DNA from: Delphinapterus leucas
Lineage: Eukaryota; Chordata; Mammalia; Artiodactyla; Monodontidae
Length of the DNA: 64,000 nucleotides
Direction: 5' to 3'
Assembly (NCBI RefSeq): GCF_002288925.2
Contig: NW_022098026.1
Coordinates: 17,565,731-17,629,730, forward strand
Under the pieces are notes generated by a model, which saw only the letters and a program-made list of their open reading frames with translations, had not been told where the DNA came from and ran no database searches. Both the position numbers and the translations under genes were made by a program. Positions 23,244 to 36,800 of this stretch are shown piece after piece. Positions within the stretch are counted from its first letter, which is position 1; every line of letters starts with the position of its first letter.

Positions 23244-23320
23244 CTGAATCACTTTGCTACATAGCAGAAATTAACACATTATAAATCAACTATACTTCAA
23301 TAAATTTGAAAAAATTTTTT
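23106..23320 (+). mobile_element. L1 3'-UTR tail nested in the older L1
   Basis: It holds ctactgtatagcacaggaaa, catattataa-type sequence with a TA microsatellite, actgaatcactttgctacat and ataaatcaactatacttcaa, then an A-rich tail. The flanking aaaactt repeats (23099-23105, 23321-23327) interrupt an otherwise continuous L1 sentence, cttttgtgcctc. Confidence 0.88.
23196..23242 (+). repeat. (TG)n(TA)n microsatellite
   Basis: tgtgtgtgtgtg runs directly into about 17 TA units inside the nested L1 tail. Confidence 0.97.
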
Positions 23321-24404
23321 AAAACTTCTGTGCCTCTCATTAGCAAGAGAATGAAAAGACAACCCACAGAATGGGAGAAAATGTTTGCAAATCACATATC
23401 TAATAAGGACTTACCATCCAGAATACATAACAACTACAACTCAACAACAAGACAAGCAACCCAATTTAAAAATGGGCAAAGAACTTGAATAGGTATTTCT
23501 CCAAAGAAGATATGCAAATGGCCAATAAGCACATAAAATGATGCTCAGTATCACTGATAATTGTGGAAATGCAAATCAAAGCCACAGTGCGATACCATTT
23601 GACACCTATGAGGACTATAATTTTTTTTTTAATGAAAATAACGAGTGTTGGCAAAGATTTGGAAAATTAGTACATTGCCACTGGAAATGTAAGTGGTACA
23701 GTCACTGTGGAAAAGTCTGACAATTCTTCAAAAGCTAAACATAAAATTGTCATATGACCCAACACTTCCACCCGTAGGTATATATCCAAATATCTGAAAA
23801 CAGTGACTCAAACAGATACCAGCATGTGAATGTTCACAGCAGACAAAACAGGAAATAACCTAAGTATCAATAGATGAATAAATTTTTTTAAATAGATTTT
23901 TTAAGTGGTATACACATACAATGAAATATTATTCAGTCATAAAAATGAATGAAGTTCTGATGCATGCTGCAGCATAGATGAACCTTGAAAACATTATGAA
24001 ATAATGTAAATTTTCTGGCTAAGTAAAATAAGCCAGACACAAAAGGACAAATATTATATAATTCCACTTACATTAAATATCTAAAATAGGCAAATTCATA
24101 GAGACAAACGTAGATTAGAGGTCACCTGCAGGGAGGGGGTAGGTAATGGGAAGTTATTCCTTAATAGGTTCATGGTTTCTGTTTGAGCTGACGAAAAAGT
24201 TTTAGAAGTAGATAGTGGTAATGGTTGCAAAGCATTGTGAATGTAATTAATGCCACTGAACTGTACATTTAAAATGGTTAAAATGGCAAATTTTATGCTA
24301 TCTATATTTTAGCATACTAAAAAAATATAAGATTGCCCACGAGTTGGTAATTGCTGAAACCGGATAATGGGCACATGGGTACATTAATAGTGTTCTCTTT
24401 TTAA

Positions 24405-24705
24405 AAATTTAAGGAAAAAAATGATGTTTTCTGTAGTTTCTCTGGTAGATAGTCTGTCAAGGTAAAGAAGTGCCTTTCTATTTCTAAACAGCTAAGAGGT
24501 TTTATCATGAGTGGGTGTTAAATTTTATCACATGTTTTCCCTACTCTAAGAGGATCATATAGTTTTCCCTTTAACCTACTAAAGTAGCAAATTTTATGTG
24601 CAGATTTTCTAATGTGAAACCACCCTTGCATTCCCGGGATAAGTCCAACTTGGTCAGATGATCATTTTTATATCCTGCTTGGTTTGATTTGCAGTATTTT
24701 GTTGG
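24405..24705 (-). mobile_element. Old L1 ORF2 fragment, antisense
   Basis: The plus strand reads ttatcatgagtgggtgttaa, gaggatcatatagttttccc, ttgcattcccgggataagtc and gatttgcagtattttgttgg, the reverse complement of an L1 ORF2 segment. Confidence 0.85.
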
Positions 24706-24764
24706 TCCTTCATGTACTCCCATAACTCTCTGTGCAACTATCATAAAACCCACCAAATTGTACT

Positions 24765-24890
24765 ATAAATATGAACTCCCTGAGAGGAAAGACTCCTTCC
24801 TCATCCACTACTCCATCCCTAACTAGTGCAGGGTCTAGGACACAGTAGGCCCTCAATAAAAGTATGGCAGATAAATAAGTAAATGAATGG
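24765..24890 (+). repeat. L2 3'-end fragment
   Basis: It reads tgaactccctgagaggaaag, gcagggtctaggacacagta and ggccctcaataaaagtatgg, the L2 terminus. Confidence 0.8.
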
Positions 24891-27174
24891 GTAGGTGGCG
24901 AGATTACCAGGTGAGCAGATGAACACCTTAATCCATAATACTGACACCCTGGCAGGTGTGCAGAGATTTTTCAGGCAGGAAGACCTTCTGAAGGCTCACC
25001 AACCACTCCATAGAGGCATCTTCTCTGTTTTAGAGCAGCTCAGTTTGTCTGCAGCTCTGTAAGCTGAACCCTAGCCCTGGACTCTCATCTCCCCACTTTC
25101 CCTCATCACCTAATCAATAATGTCCACAGTTCAGTGCCTGCTTTCACACAAGATGCAGCCCTCACACCAAAGCATACCCCAAAGCTCAGATCCTGTGCTG
25201 GGATTAAAGGGGAATGTGGCATTAGTTTCAAATTTAAAGTGTTCCTGCCAACCTTAGAGTTTATTCCCAACAATCAAAAAGGCCTCATCCCAACCCTGAT
25301 TGGCACAGCAAGAGCCCATCCCATTAAAAATTCACTGCATCAGCAGTACAGAGAAGGATAGCAGTCAGCAAGGGAAGGGGCTGAATTATTTCAGCAGCTG
25401 TAAATTATGTGTTCTCTCTTCCTCTCCTCCGAGTCCATGTTCAACTGTGCCCCATGCCTCCACAATGAACTTGGGTTTGTCAACTGCAGTAACCAAACTT
25501 GAGTTCAAGAAGCAATATTAAAAAGCACTAACTAGCTGATATTTAAATAACTATGTTTAATGTCAACAAAATCACACTTTAACATTAAACATCCCCTACT
25601 CTATTAGTTGCTTAATTAAATTCCTTAAGATCCTTGGACACTGGCACAGAGCACACTGCCCTGGGGAGCATTCCCAGGCTCTGACCTTGGCAGGCTGTGG
25701 AAGGGAAAGGGCCCAAACCCCTGAGGAAGTGCCAGGAGGGCCTAGTTTTCTTCTGGAGTCTCCTAAGGAGGTGGTTTCTCTTCACAGCTCTGCTGGTCTC
25801 CATAGGACAACAAGAACATGACAAACACATCCTGAGCCTGGAAAATTGCCAAACCAGGCTACAATTTTTTTTATTTTTTTATTTTTTTAAAGCACACATA
25901 AACCCAAGAGAGATACTTTTCCCATCTGGCATCTGTTCTTCTTAAGAGTAGTATATCATGAGACACTGAAGCATGTGTACAAGGGGGATACAACAGGATT
26001 CATGACAGCAGGTAGGGTCAGAGGGCTCTGCAAAATGCCACCAACCAAATCCCAGCCTGCCAGGAGTCATCAGCCTGCAACTGACAGGGGTACAGCTCAG
26101 CCAACAGCAGTATCCTAGACTGGAGCCTGCAAAGGGACTCTAGGTTCCAGTGAGTGACCTTGTGATGGGGATGCCAGTGGGACCCCAGGAAGTCTCTCCT
26201 GCCACAGTAGGCTCCATGAGGATGACTTACCAGCTAGCTTCTCATAGCACCAGATTTGCTGAAAGAGGAGGATAACATGCCAGCTACCTGCCCAGGTAAA
26301 CATTTGCTAGAAACAATCAGTCTCACAATCAGCCTCCAAGTAGAGCACATTCAGCCGAGGATCAATAAGCATTTGGAACCCACACTTTGGGCAGCAGATG
26401 CTCTGAACCCAACCCCACTGGGTCATGAGTAAGACAGTATCATTTTAAGGGCACCAAGGGTGTAACAGATGCCAAGTGGCCCTCCCTTGCCTCACCCTTA
26501 TAGCAGGGGTCCCAGTTCTTTCTGGTTTCCTTACAAAACTATCCCTTTACCTCTCAGTTGGTATCGCATTTTTATTTCTGTCACTCAGCACCTTCCCTAC
26601 ACCTTCTATTTTGCCAAAGGGCCTGGCCTGACATAAAATAGGAGGTAATTCTTTCCAATTATTCTATCCTGTCTCTCACTGTTTGGGGATTCCTTTTGTG
26701 GCAGCTCTCCTTAAAACAGCCACCGCAGCCCCTGCTAATGCCAACAGAAAACACTGTAGAAGAAGCTTGGTTAATATTACACCCTCTCACGGTAAAAGGC
26801 AACCACTCCCATGAACAACCAGGCACAAGCCCTGGCTTCAGAGAAGCTGGATGTTTGGGTTGCAACTTATGAAAATGTGGAAAGCAACCAGAAAACACAA
26901 GAGCATTATGCCCACGCAGCCCAGACACACTGCTCACTTACTACCTGCAGTTTCACACCCATGCCAAAATCATTTCAACCCCAGATGAGCACTCAACAGC
27001 CACGCCAATTCGGAAAAATATTTTTGCAAAGACCTTGTTCACTTTCCCATACAGGAAAGCTACAAAAAAGCAAAAACTTGTTCACTATGAAAAGATGAAT
27101 AAACCCTTACCACCTACTAGGGAACATATATCCAGTTGCCACCACCTCCAACACATCCAAGTAGCAGATTATTC
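24891..27174. other. Unique intronic sequence
   Basis: An antisense T-rich run lies at 25864-25890. I see no other repeat, RNA or coding exon. Confidence 0.5.
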
Positions 27175-27515
27175 ACCCTTCAGCACGTGTTTATTGAGAC
27201 CTGCTACATCCCAGACATGTGCCAGGTGCTGGGGATACAAAGACTAAGTAAAGAGGGGTCTTGTTGTCCAGGAGCTTCTAGACAGGCAACGTAAATCGAT
27301 AAGTAAATCAGTAGTTATAGTAAGCACTGGGTTGAAAGAGCCCTGACACAGATGGCTAGGAGGCTCCATGGCAGGAAAGCACAGATATCTCCATCAGGAG
27401 ATAGGGGTCAGAGAGGACTTCTTGGAAGAGGAAAAGGAATTAACCAAAGACAATGAGAAAAGCATCCCAAGCAGAGGCAAGACTGCTTTTTGAAGGCCTG
27501 GAGGCATGAAACTTG
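27175..27515 (-). repeat. L2 fragment, antisense
   Basis: The plus strand reads gtgccaggtgctggggatac, gtccaggagcttctagacag, ggtcagagaggacttcttgg and tggaggcatgaaa, the reverse complement of L2. Confidence 0.85.
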
Positions 27516-28940
27516 AAACATGTATTTATTTCAACAATGCTGGAGCAAAGGGTTTATGGGGGAGTGGCATCATGATACACAAGAACCCACTTTGCCAGAT
27601 GGGTCAGATGGGTTCCAAACACATAGCTCATTGCACTTTCTTAACAAACCTTTGCAATCTCTGTCCTTTTCAGAACTGCCCCACATGAAAGGGAGACTGG
27701 AGAGAGGAAAAAGAAGCCTGCTAAGATAAGAGAGTCACCACTGTTTGTGAATTCTGCTTATGAGTTTTGAACTCCTTTGCCTTGCAGTTCAATGGTTTGT
27801 CAGTTCTTGCAAATTCTCAATATCTATTAATAGAAGGAGTTAGTTTGTAAATAGAATCTGGATTTGTACTGTATTATCCCTCACAGTGGCCTAAAACCCA
27901 AGTGGGTAATTTGAACAGGAAAACAGCCTGAGATTCTAGGCACAATCTCCCCTAAGGATAGATATGCCGTGCTCTACGCTCCTCTGTATGTTTCACACTC
28001 AACAAGTCCAAAGCTACTCTACTGATCGTCCTCTAGAGTCGCCTAGCTTTACTGCACAAGCCAGAAACCCGGAAGCTCTCCTCAACACTCCCTCTCCTTT
28101 CCCCCACTTCCCTTCTAACCCCCTGCCCATCACCAACTACTGTCGATTTTATCTATTTTCCTCCATGTTCACCTGCCCAAATTGCTCACCCCCACCCCCA
28201 GCCACCACCTCTCAGGTGAGGGCAACCCAAGCTGACCAGCACAATGAGGAAGCAGAGGGCACAGCTTTAATGAATCTGTTATTTTCTCAGCCCAGGGTTT
28301 CTGGAATAACCCAAACCCAGTCTTTTGAGCCCCTCTGAAAGGCTCTCAATAGAAGCCACTTTCTTCCTCAGATGAAGAGTATCACTCAGGGAACCCATTC
28401 AATAACAATAGCAAGCTGAAATGTGGGCTGCAGAGAAGGTTTGGTGCCTTGAGTGAGTCCTCTAGAGGTCCCAATGCCCTGTGACCCCAGAGGCCAAAGC
28501 CAAATCTATGATTATGGGAATCAAATCCCAGGCAAAGCAAACGTGGCCCCCGCTACAGCCCCACCCCTCACAGCCCATGGAGACATACTCTGGGGATAGC
28601 CACTGAGCTGAAGAGTCTTCATCCCTACTCCCTCTGCCCTAAGAGAAGCCATTTCCTTCCACCAAAGCAGGTGGAAGAAAGCAATTCTCAGGAGGAGGAA
28701 GATGGTGAAACCGACGTCCCAAAATAAGGGATAAAATGTGTTGAAGAGGAAGAAGAGCACTGGCCATGGCTCTCAGCCTGAACTCACTGGAAACTTCCCT
28801 TCATCCCATTCCTTACCAGTGGCCCTCACAGCAGCCCAGGAGGAATAAATGTATGTTGAATGAATGAAGAAATGAACAAATAAGCAGACTGAGAGGCTGG
28901 AGGGAGGGGGCAACAAGAGAGAAAGAAGGCCCTGCTCAGA
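27516..28940. other. Unique intronic sequence
   Basis: A short sense L2-like end is visible at about 28830-28880 (atgtatgttgaatgaatgaa). I see nothing else. Confidence 0.45.
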
Positions 28941-28944
28941 ACCA

Positions 28945-29045
28945 TCCCTCCGTTCGTTCAGGTATCTCTGGGCACCTACTATCCTACAATGTACTGTGTA
29001 CCTGTGCAAGGTGCTAGAAACACTCAGGCTACACAAACTATGAAA
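28945..29045 (-). repeat. L2 fragment, antisense
   Basis: The plus strand reads ccgttcgttcaggtatctct, then gggcacctactatcctacaa, then caaggtgctagaaacactca. Confidence 0.6.
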
Positions 29046-29268
29046 GAAGGGCAGAGAGAAAAGCACTCTTCTTCATGTCCCTGGGATGGCATATTTCCAA
29101 ATACTACTTTAACAGCACCTCCCATTTGCCTGACATTAAAGCCATGCCTAACGGTACATATGCAAATAAAAACTTCACTTTTTATTGTATCCAGTACTTT
29201 GGGGCCTTGTGGGGTTTCTTTTCTTAAAAAAAAACTGTCATTCATCTCCTTGATTAAAAATGGATTTA

Positions 29269-29480
29269 GGGCTTCCCTGGTGGCGCAGTGGTTGAGAGTC
29301 CGCCTGCTGATGCAGGGGACACGGGTTCGTGCCCCAGTCCGGGAAGATCCCACATGCCGCGGAGCGGCTGGGACCGTGAGCCATGGCCGCTGAGCCTGCG
29401 TGTCCAGAGCCTGTGCTCCGCAATGGGAGAGGCCACAACAGTGAGAGGCCCGTGTACCCCCCCCAAAAAAAAAAAAAAAA
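29269..29480 (+). mobile_element. CHR-type SINE, short subfamily
   Basis: Complete head and body ending gagaggcccgtgtac, then a C run and an A tail. The TSD is aaaatggattta at 29257-29268, with aaaaggattta after the tail. One difference lies at the A-tail border. Confidence 0.95.
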
Positions 29481-29491
29481 AAAAGGATTTA

Positions 29492-30199
29492 ATTTGGCTT
29501 TCATTAGGTAGGTACAAGGGGAAAACATACAGATTTCACAGAGTTAACTCACCTGGCAACAGGGCTGTGATGAGCTTTAGCGACTGCACAGTTGGGTCCC
29601 AACCCACCACTAAAGAAAGAAAATTAAAAAGCTCACAACGTGGAGCTTAATCTCCAGCTAAAAGGAATTATCTTCCCATAAGCATCTCTGTCGTATTTTT
29701 GGTTAATGTAAAACATTTTCAAAAGAAAGGAAACCCCAAGGGTTTCATAACATGTAACTTAGAATTTCTATATTTTTCTAATTCCCTTGCAGGGAGAAAA
29801 GGCAAAGAGGTCTCTATTTCTCAATCCTACTTTTCAAAACTTTTCCCATTGATTTGATATTGTCATAAAAATTTTCAATTTGTAGAGAGCACAAAGCAGA
29901 GGAAGGTACAGTGGCTGAGGAATTTTAAGCTGCTGTGAAGGGGGCAGTGAGGTGAGGGTGGGAAGAGCTGCAGAGGAGGTAGGAGTTACAGTCCTGAACA
30001 CCCCATGCTCAGCAACACAGCCTGGGCTCTGGGTCTAACTTCAAACATAAGGAACTCAGGCCTGGGGCAGCCCACACTTTCTACCACACTTCAGGCTCTT
30101 GCACTCAGTGATTTAGAGCAAATGGACAGACTTTGCTGCAGTGTCAGAGGGTTTTAGGGTAAAAGATCAACAAATTACAAGTATACACCTTGATTAAAT
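29492..30199. other. Unique intronic sequence
   Basis: I see no gene or repeat. Confidence 0.5.
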
Positions 30200-30750
30200 G
30201 TTAGAGGGATTATTCTACAGCTAGAGCATGAATTCAATCCTACCTTCCCCTGCTTGAAACCATTCAATGGTTTTCCAGGGCTCTCAGGGAAAAGGTCAAA
30301 TTCCATACCCAGGCCTTCCACCACCAAGCTCCAATCAATGTCTCCAGCTTTCTCTATTTCCTCACCATGTCTATAGTTGGGCTTATGGAACTTTCTTCTC
30401 AATGCTCTATTAAGACATCTTGTCTCCCACCTCAGGCATTTGCACACGTCTCCTTGGAACTTTGTTTCCCCTCCTTTTTATCTGGCAAATTCCTACTCAT
30501 CTTACAGGTTTGCTACTCATCCTAAGACACTTCATGTAGGAGGCCTTCAATGACCCTCCTCACTAGATTCAATTAGGCACTGACACAGCACCCATCCTTC
30601 CCTTTTCACTGCATTTACTACACTTTCTTATACAGTTATCTTCCTCCACTGCTAGGCCTTAAGCATCGTAAGGATAGGGACCACGTCCACATGCCCAGCT
30701 AGCTCGACACTTGACAGAGAAGAAATGTTGGGTAAATTCTTGAAAAATTT
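30200..30750 (+). repeat. L2 LINE 3' end, long fragment
   Basis: It reads cttgaaaccattcaatggtt, cctcaggcatttgcacacgt, ttactacactttcttataca and gaagaaatgttgggtaaatt, in sense L2 order over about 550 bp. Confidence 0.88.
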
Positions 30751-30889
30751 AGATTCTGTCTCACTTCTCAGTTCTATCCTGTTCAACACCCCCCAACCCA
30801 GTTACGTGCTCACCTCCCCTCTGCCCCACCTCAACCTCTCACATTTCAGTTCTCAATGAATGGCTCACCCAGGCCTTAACCTCAAGAAT

Positions 30890-31085
30890 GTTCATTAGTT
30901 AGCGGTGCAGCGCCTGCTGTGTGATGGACACAGAGTTAGGTAATTAAAATATAGAGATGACTGAGCCCCTTCTACCTTCTCGCAGAAGAAAAAGCATATG
31001 AACAAATAATCGCCACATAGTATGACAAGTGTCATAAAGGAGAGATACATGGTGTGTGGGAGGGGCAGAAAAGAATCACGCCATT
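30890..31085 (-). repeat. L2 fragment, antisense
   Basis: Weak antisense L2 pattern (gcagcgcctgctgtgtgatg, tgacaagtgtcataaaggag). Assignment is tentative. Confidence 0.45.
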
Positions 31086-32508
31086 CTTCCCAGTGTCCCC
31101 TTTCCCTCAGTATCACAAGCTAACTACTCTCTGTCCTTCCTCATTCTTACAGCTAGAAATCCCTCCAGTGCTCTTTCCCTGAGTATTTAGCCCAGACCAA
31201 ACTTCTCTAAACTGCGCTCCCACTCAGTTCCAGATTAATTCAAATCCTTTCTTGGCTTCTGCTTTCTTACTTTCTTCAGTTCTTTTCCCAAGCATCTAAC
31301 TCACATATATCTCTGCCTCTGCCCTATCCTTAGCCAGCTTGTCTAAGCTACTATTTTTCCAACTCCTCCCTCAACTGTCTTGGGTGTTCACTTGACATTT
31401 ATGAAACATCTGCACTTACAAGGAACATACATAACAGTCCCTGTCTACAATGAAAAGAGGGGACTCATGAGGCCAAAACACCAGAAAAAATTAAATGCAA
31501 AATAAACCATCCTCACAACACAGCTTTTCTCCTCTACTGCTTTCTCTTATAGATCCAAGTGCCAGGGCATCATGGCCCCCAACAGGATGCTCCGAACTAT
31601 GTTCCCAATTTCCAGGGAGGTTACAGCACCCTTCATCCACTAGCCCCCAGCCAATGAAGCCGTGGCCTACCCCTTCAGTCTTTCTGAAGGCAAAGATCAC
31701 TCTATCTAGCCACACATTCACTTAATCAACATGTACTGAGTACCCATATGAGCGAAGAACCATGTCCCCCACAGTGCTGTACATAATGTCCTGCACATAA
31801 CACATGCTTGGTTAATGTCTATGACTGAATCTCTGATAAGAAGAAAACCAGCTAAGCCTCTCCTGCCCTTTGCCCAGGAATACCCCAGTGCAAAAAAACA
31901 CTCTGCAATGAAGCCTGAGGTCAGAGGTCTCCCAAACCTCTTACTCATCTGAGCCCAGAGCAGGGAGACCTTCACCTCAGGTAAGAAGATGCTGACACAG
32001 CCCTCCCATCAGTGTACCAAGGAAGTTAGAAAAACCACTGTTGTAAAATACCCTTTAATCAAGTGACTTGTCTCCACTTAGTGTAGATTTAGGGGAAAAT
32101 TTTCTCAAGAAACGAGTAATAAATGGAGGGGAGAAAAGAACAGAAATTAATGAATATAGTAATTATCCCCCAAAGTTGCAAATCAGAACAATTCCTCACT
32201 TGAAGACAAGTATGAAAAACAAGATTAAAATGCTTCAGGGATGTGTTCGTGAAACAGCAGGTAAAAGAACAGATAAAATGCGTTTACCGTACCTCGCTGG
32301 GGTACTGTACCTGTTGGCTAATAGCTATCAGATACTAAATACCACTGTAAAAATAATACTCTTCTATGCTTCATTATAGTTACCATTATTCCTGGGAAAA
32401 CAGCAACACAGCAAACTGTCTTGAATGGTAATTGGGAATAATTTCAGAGCCCAAGCTCCTCCCCAAGTATCTGAGCAGAAGGGGGTATGAACCAGGTTAT
32501 ATAACCCC
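31086..32508. other. Mostly unique intronic sequence
   Basis: A short sense L2-like end is present at 31760-31835 (cacataacacatgcttggtt). I see no coding exon or RNA gene. Confidence 0.45.
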
Positions 32509-32927
32509 CCATATTAGTCTGCTAGGACTACCATAACAAAATACCACACACTGGATGGCTTAAACAAGAGAAACTTATTTTCTCATAGTTCTGGAGACTA
32601 CAAGTCCAAGAACAAGGTTCTGGCTGGTTTTGTTGCTAGTGAGAGCTCTCTTTCAGGCTTGTATACAAACACCTTCTCCCTGGCCTCAAGTGGCATTCTC
32701 AGTGTATGAATGCTGTGGAAAAAAGAGCTCTCTGGTATTTCTTCTTATAAAGACCTTAACCCTACCAAATCAGGGCCCCACACTTATGATCTCATTTAAC
32801 ATTAAACTGCTTCCAAATTGCTCCCTTATTCCAAATACTGCCATATTAGAAGTTAGTACAGAACCAAGAAGAACTACAATCCTGCAGCCTGGGGAACAAA
32901 AACCACATTCACAGAAAGACAGACAAC

Positions 32928-33832
32928 ATGAAAAGGCAGAGGACTATGTACCAGATGAAGGAACAAGATAAAACCCCAGAAAAACAACTAAATGAAGTGG
33001 AGATAGGCACCCTTCCAGAAAAAGAATTCAGAATAATGATAGTGAAGATGATCCAGGACCTCAGAAAAAGAATGGAGGCAAAGATCGAGAAGATGCAAGA
33101 AATGTCAAACAAAGACCTAGAAGAATTAAAGAACAAAAAAACAGATGTGAACAATACAATAACTGAAATGAAAACTACACTAGAAGGAATCAATAGCAGA
33201 ATAACTGAGGCAGAACAACGGATAAGTGACCTGGAAGACAAAATGGTGGAATTCACTGCTGCGGAACAGAAGAAATAAGAAAGAATGAAAAGAAATGAAG
33301 ACAGCCTAAGAGACTTCTGGGACAACAGTAAACACAACAACATTCACATTCTAGGGGTCCCAGAAGGAGAAGAGACAGAGAAAGGACCAGAGAAAATATA
33401 TGAAGAGATTATAGTCGAAAACTTCCCTAACATTGGAAAGGAAATAGCCACGCAAATCCAGGAAGCGCAGCGAGTCCCATACAGGGTAAACCCAAGGAGA
33501 AACACGCCGAGACACATGGTAATCAAATTGGCAAAAATTAAAGACAAAGAAAAATTATTGAAAGCAGCAAGGGAAAAACAACAAATAACATACAAGGGAA
33601 CTCCCATAAGGTTAACAGCTGATTTCTCAGCAGAAACTCTACAAGCCAGAGGGAGTGGCATGATATACTTAAAGTGATGAAAGGGAAGAACCTACAACCA
33701 AGATTACTCTACCCGGAAAGGATCTCATTCACATTCCGTGGAGAAATCAAAAGCTTTACAGACAAGCAAAAGCTAAGAGAATTCAGCAACACCAAACCAG
33801 CTCTACAACAAATGCTAAAGGAACTTCTCTAA
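32928..33832 (+). pseudogene. L1 ORF1 (nucleic-acid chaperone), disrupted
   Basis: ORF1p is the RNA-binding trimer of the L1 ribonucleoprotein. It begins MKRQRTMYQMKEQDKT. A heptad-rich coiled coil follows (MIQDLRKRMEAKIEKMQEM), then an RRM-like block (RNEDSLRDFWDN) and the C-terminal domain (RLTADFSAETLQARG). Two lesions are visible: an in-frame TAA at 33276-33278 between the coiled coil and the RRM, and a one-base frameshift near 33675 after GSGMIYLK. After the shift the frame continues to a normal LLYPER...LKELL end with TAA at 33830-33832. Confidence 0.93.
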
Positions 33833-33889
33833 GTGAGAAACAAAGAGAAGAAAACGACCTACATAAACAAACCCAAAATAATTAAGAAA

Positions 33890-36800
33890 ATGGTCATAGG
33901 AACATACATATCGATAATTACCTTAAACGTGAATGGATTCAATGCTCCAACCAAAAGACACAGGCTTGCTGAATGGATACAAAAACAAGACCCATATATA
34001 TGCTGTATACAAAAGACCCACTTCAGACCTAGGGACATATACAGACTGAAAGTGAGGGGATGGAAAAAGATATTCCATGCAAATGGAAATCAAAAGAAAG
34101 CTGGAGTAGCAATACTCATATCAGATAAAATAGACTTTAAAATAAAGAATGTTACAAGAGACAAAGAAGGACACTACATAATGATCAAGGGATCAATCCA
34201 AGAAGAAGATACAATTATAAATATATATGCACCCAACATAGGAGCACTTCAATACATAAGGCAACTGCTAACAGCTAAAAGAGGAAATTGACAGTAACAC
34301 AATAATGGTGGAGTACTTTAACACCTCACTTACACCAATGGACAGATCATCCAAACAGAAAATAAGTAAGGAAACACAAGCTTTAAATGACACAACAGGC
34401 CAGATAGATTTAACTGATATTTACAAGACATTCCATCCAAAAACAGCAGATTACACTTTCTTCTCAAGTGTGCACGGAACATTCTCCAGGATAGATCACC
34501 TCTTGGGTCACAAATCAAGCCTCAGTAAATTTAAGAAAACTGAAATCATATCAAGTATCTTTTCTGACTACAACCCTATGAGATTAGAAATGAATTACAG
34601 GGAAAAAAAACGTAAAAAACACAAACACATGTAGGCTAAACAATACGTTACTAAATAGCCAAGAGATCACTGAAGAAATCAAAGAGGAAATCAAAAAATA
34701 CCTAGAGACAAATGACAATCAAAACACGACGATCCAAAACCTATGGGATGCAGCAAAAGCAGTTCTAAGAGGGAAGTTTATAGCTATACAAGCCTACCTC
34801 AAGAAATAAGAAACATCTCAAATAAACAATCTAACCTTACACCTAAAGGAACTAGAGAAAGAAGAACAAACAAAACCCAAGTTTAGTAGAAGGAAAGAAA
34901 TCATAAAGATCAGACCAGAAATAAATGAAATAGAAACAAAATAGCAAAGATCAATAAAACTAAAAGCTGGTTCTTTGAGAAGATAAACAAAACTGATAAA
35001 CCATTAGCCAGACTCATCAAGAAAAACAGGGAGAGGACTCAAATCACGAAAATTAGAAATCAAAAAGGAGAAGTTACAACAGACACCACAGAAATACAAA
35101 GCATCCTAAGAGACTACTACAAGCAACTCTATGCCAATAAAATGGACAACCTGGAAGAAATGGACAAATTCTTAGAAAGGTATAACCTTCCAAGACTGAG
35201 CCAGGAAGAAATAGAAAATATGAACAGACCAATCACAAGTAATGAAATTGAAACTGTGACTAAAAAATCTTCCAATAAACAAAAGTCCAGGACCAGATGG
35301 CTTCACAGGCAAATTCTATCAAACATTTAGAGAAGAGCTAACACCTATCCTTCTCAAACTCTTCCAAAAAATTGCAGAGGAAGGAACACTCCCAAACTCA
35401 TTCTATGAGGCCACCATCACCCTGATACCAAAACCAGACAAAGATACTACAAAAAAAGAAAATTACAGACCAATATCACTGATGAATATAGATGTAGAAA
35501 TCCTCAACAAAATACTAGCAAACAGAATCCAACAACACATTAAAAGGATCATACACCATGATCAAGTGGGATTTATCGCAGGGATGCAAGGATTCTTCAA
35601 TATAGGCAAAATCAATGTGATACACCACATTAACAAATTGAAGAATAAAAGCCATATGATCATCTCAATAGATGCAGAAGCTTTTACAAAATTCAACACC
35701 CATTTATGATAAAAACTCGCCAGAAAGTGGGCATAGAGGGAAACTACCTCAACATAATAAAGGCCATATACGAAAAAACCACAGCAAACATCATTCTCAA
35801 TGGTGAAAAACTGAAAGCATATCCTCTAAGATCAGGAACAAGACAAGGATGTCCACTCTCGCCACTATCATTCAACATAGTCCTGGAAGTCCTAGCCACG
35901 GCAATCAGAGAAGAAAAAGAAATAATAGGAAAACAAATTGGAAAAGAAGAAGTAAAACTGTCACTGTTTGCAGATGACATGATACTATACATAATCCTAA
36001 AGATGACACCAGAAAACTACTAGAGCTAATCAATGAATTTGGTAAAGTTGCAGGATATAAAATTAATGCACAGAAATCTCTTGCATTCCTATACACTAAT
36101 GATGAAAAATATGAAAGAGAAATTAAGGAAACACTCCCATTTACCATTGCAAAAAAAAGAATAAAATACCTAGGAATAAACCTACCTAGGGAGACAAAAG
36201 ACCTGTTTGCAGAAAACTATAAGACACTGATGAAAGAAATTAAAGATGATACCTATAGATGGAGAGATATACCATGTTCTTGGATTAGAAGAAAAAATAC
36301 TGTGAAAATGACTATACTACCCAAAGCAATCTACAGATTCAATGCAATCCCTATCGAATTACCAATGGCATTTTTTACAGTACTAGAACAAATAATCTTA
36401 AAATTTGTATGGAGACACAAAAGACCCCTAATACCCAAAGCAGTCTTGAGGGAAAAAAACGGAGATGGAGGAATCAGACTCCCTGACTTCAGACTATACT
36501 ACAAAGCTACAGTAATCAAGACAATACGGTACTGGCACAGAAACAGAAACATAGATCAATGGAACAAGATAGAAAGCCCAGAGATAAACCCATGCACCTA
36601 TGGTCAACTAATCTATGACAAAGGAGGCAAAGATATACAATGGAGAAAAGACAGTCTCTTCAATAAGTGGTGCTGGGAAAACTGGACAGCTACATGTAAA
36701 AGAATGAAATTGGAACACTCCTTAACACCATACACAAAAATAAACTCAAAATGGATTAGAGACCTAAATGTAAGACTGGACACTATAAAACTCTTAGAGG

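Larger units (their letters stand above)
21150..24325 (+). mobile_element. Old L1 (RT part of ORF2 to 3' UTR) with nested SINE and L1 tail
   Basis: The plus strand carries diverged L1 ORF2 blocks: accctgacaccaaagcaaga, gatcaaatgggatttatctt, a reverse-transcriptase stretch ([18 protein letters not shown]), and later gaaaagacaacccacagaat and gcaaatcaaagccacagtgc. The 3' UTR runs through gtacatttaaaatggttaaa. Many stops and frameshifts occur; the FADD active-site codons are lost in a frameshift near 21780. A SINE sits at 21958-22434 and an L1 3' tail at 23106-23320. Confidence 0.93.

Noticed and set aside
33276..33278. L1 ORF1 stop as a programmed recoding site
   Set aside because: The other copy has an ordinary frameshift instead, and both carry further lesions; simple decay explains it.
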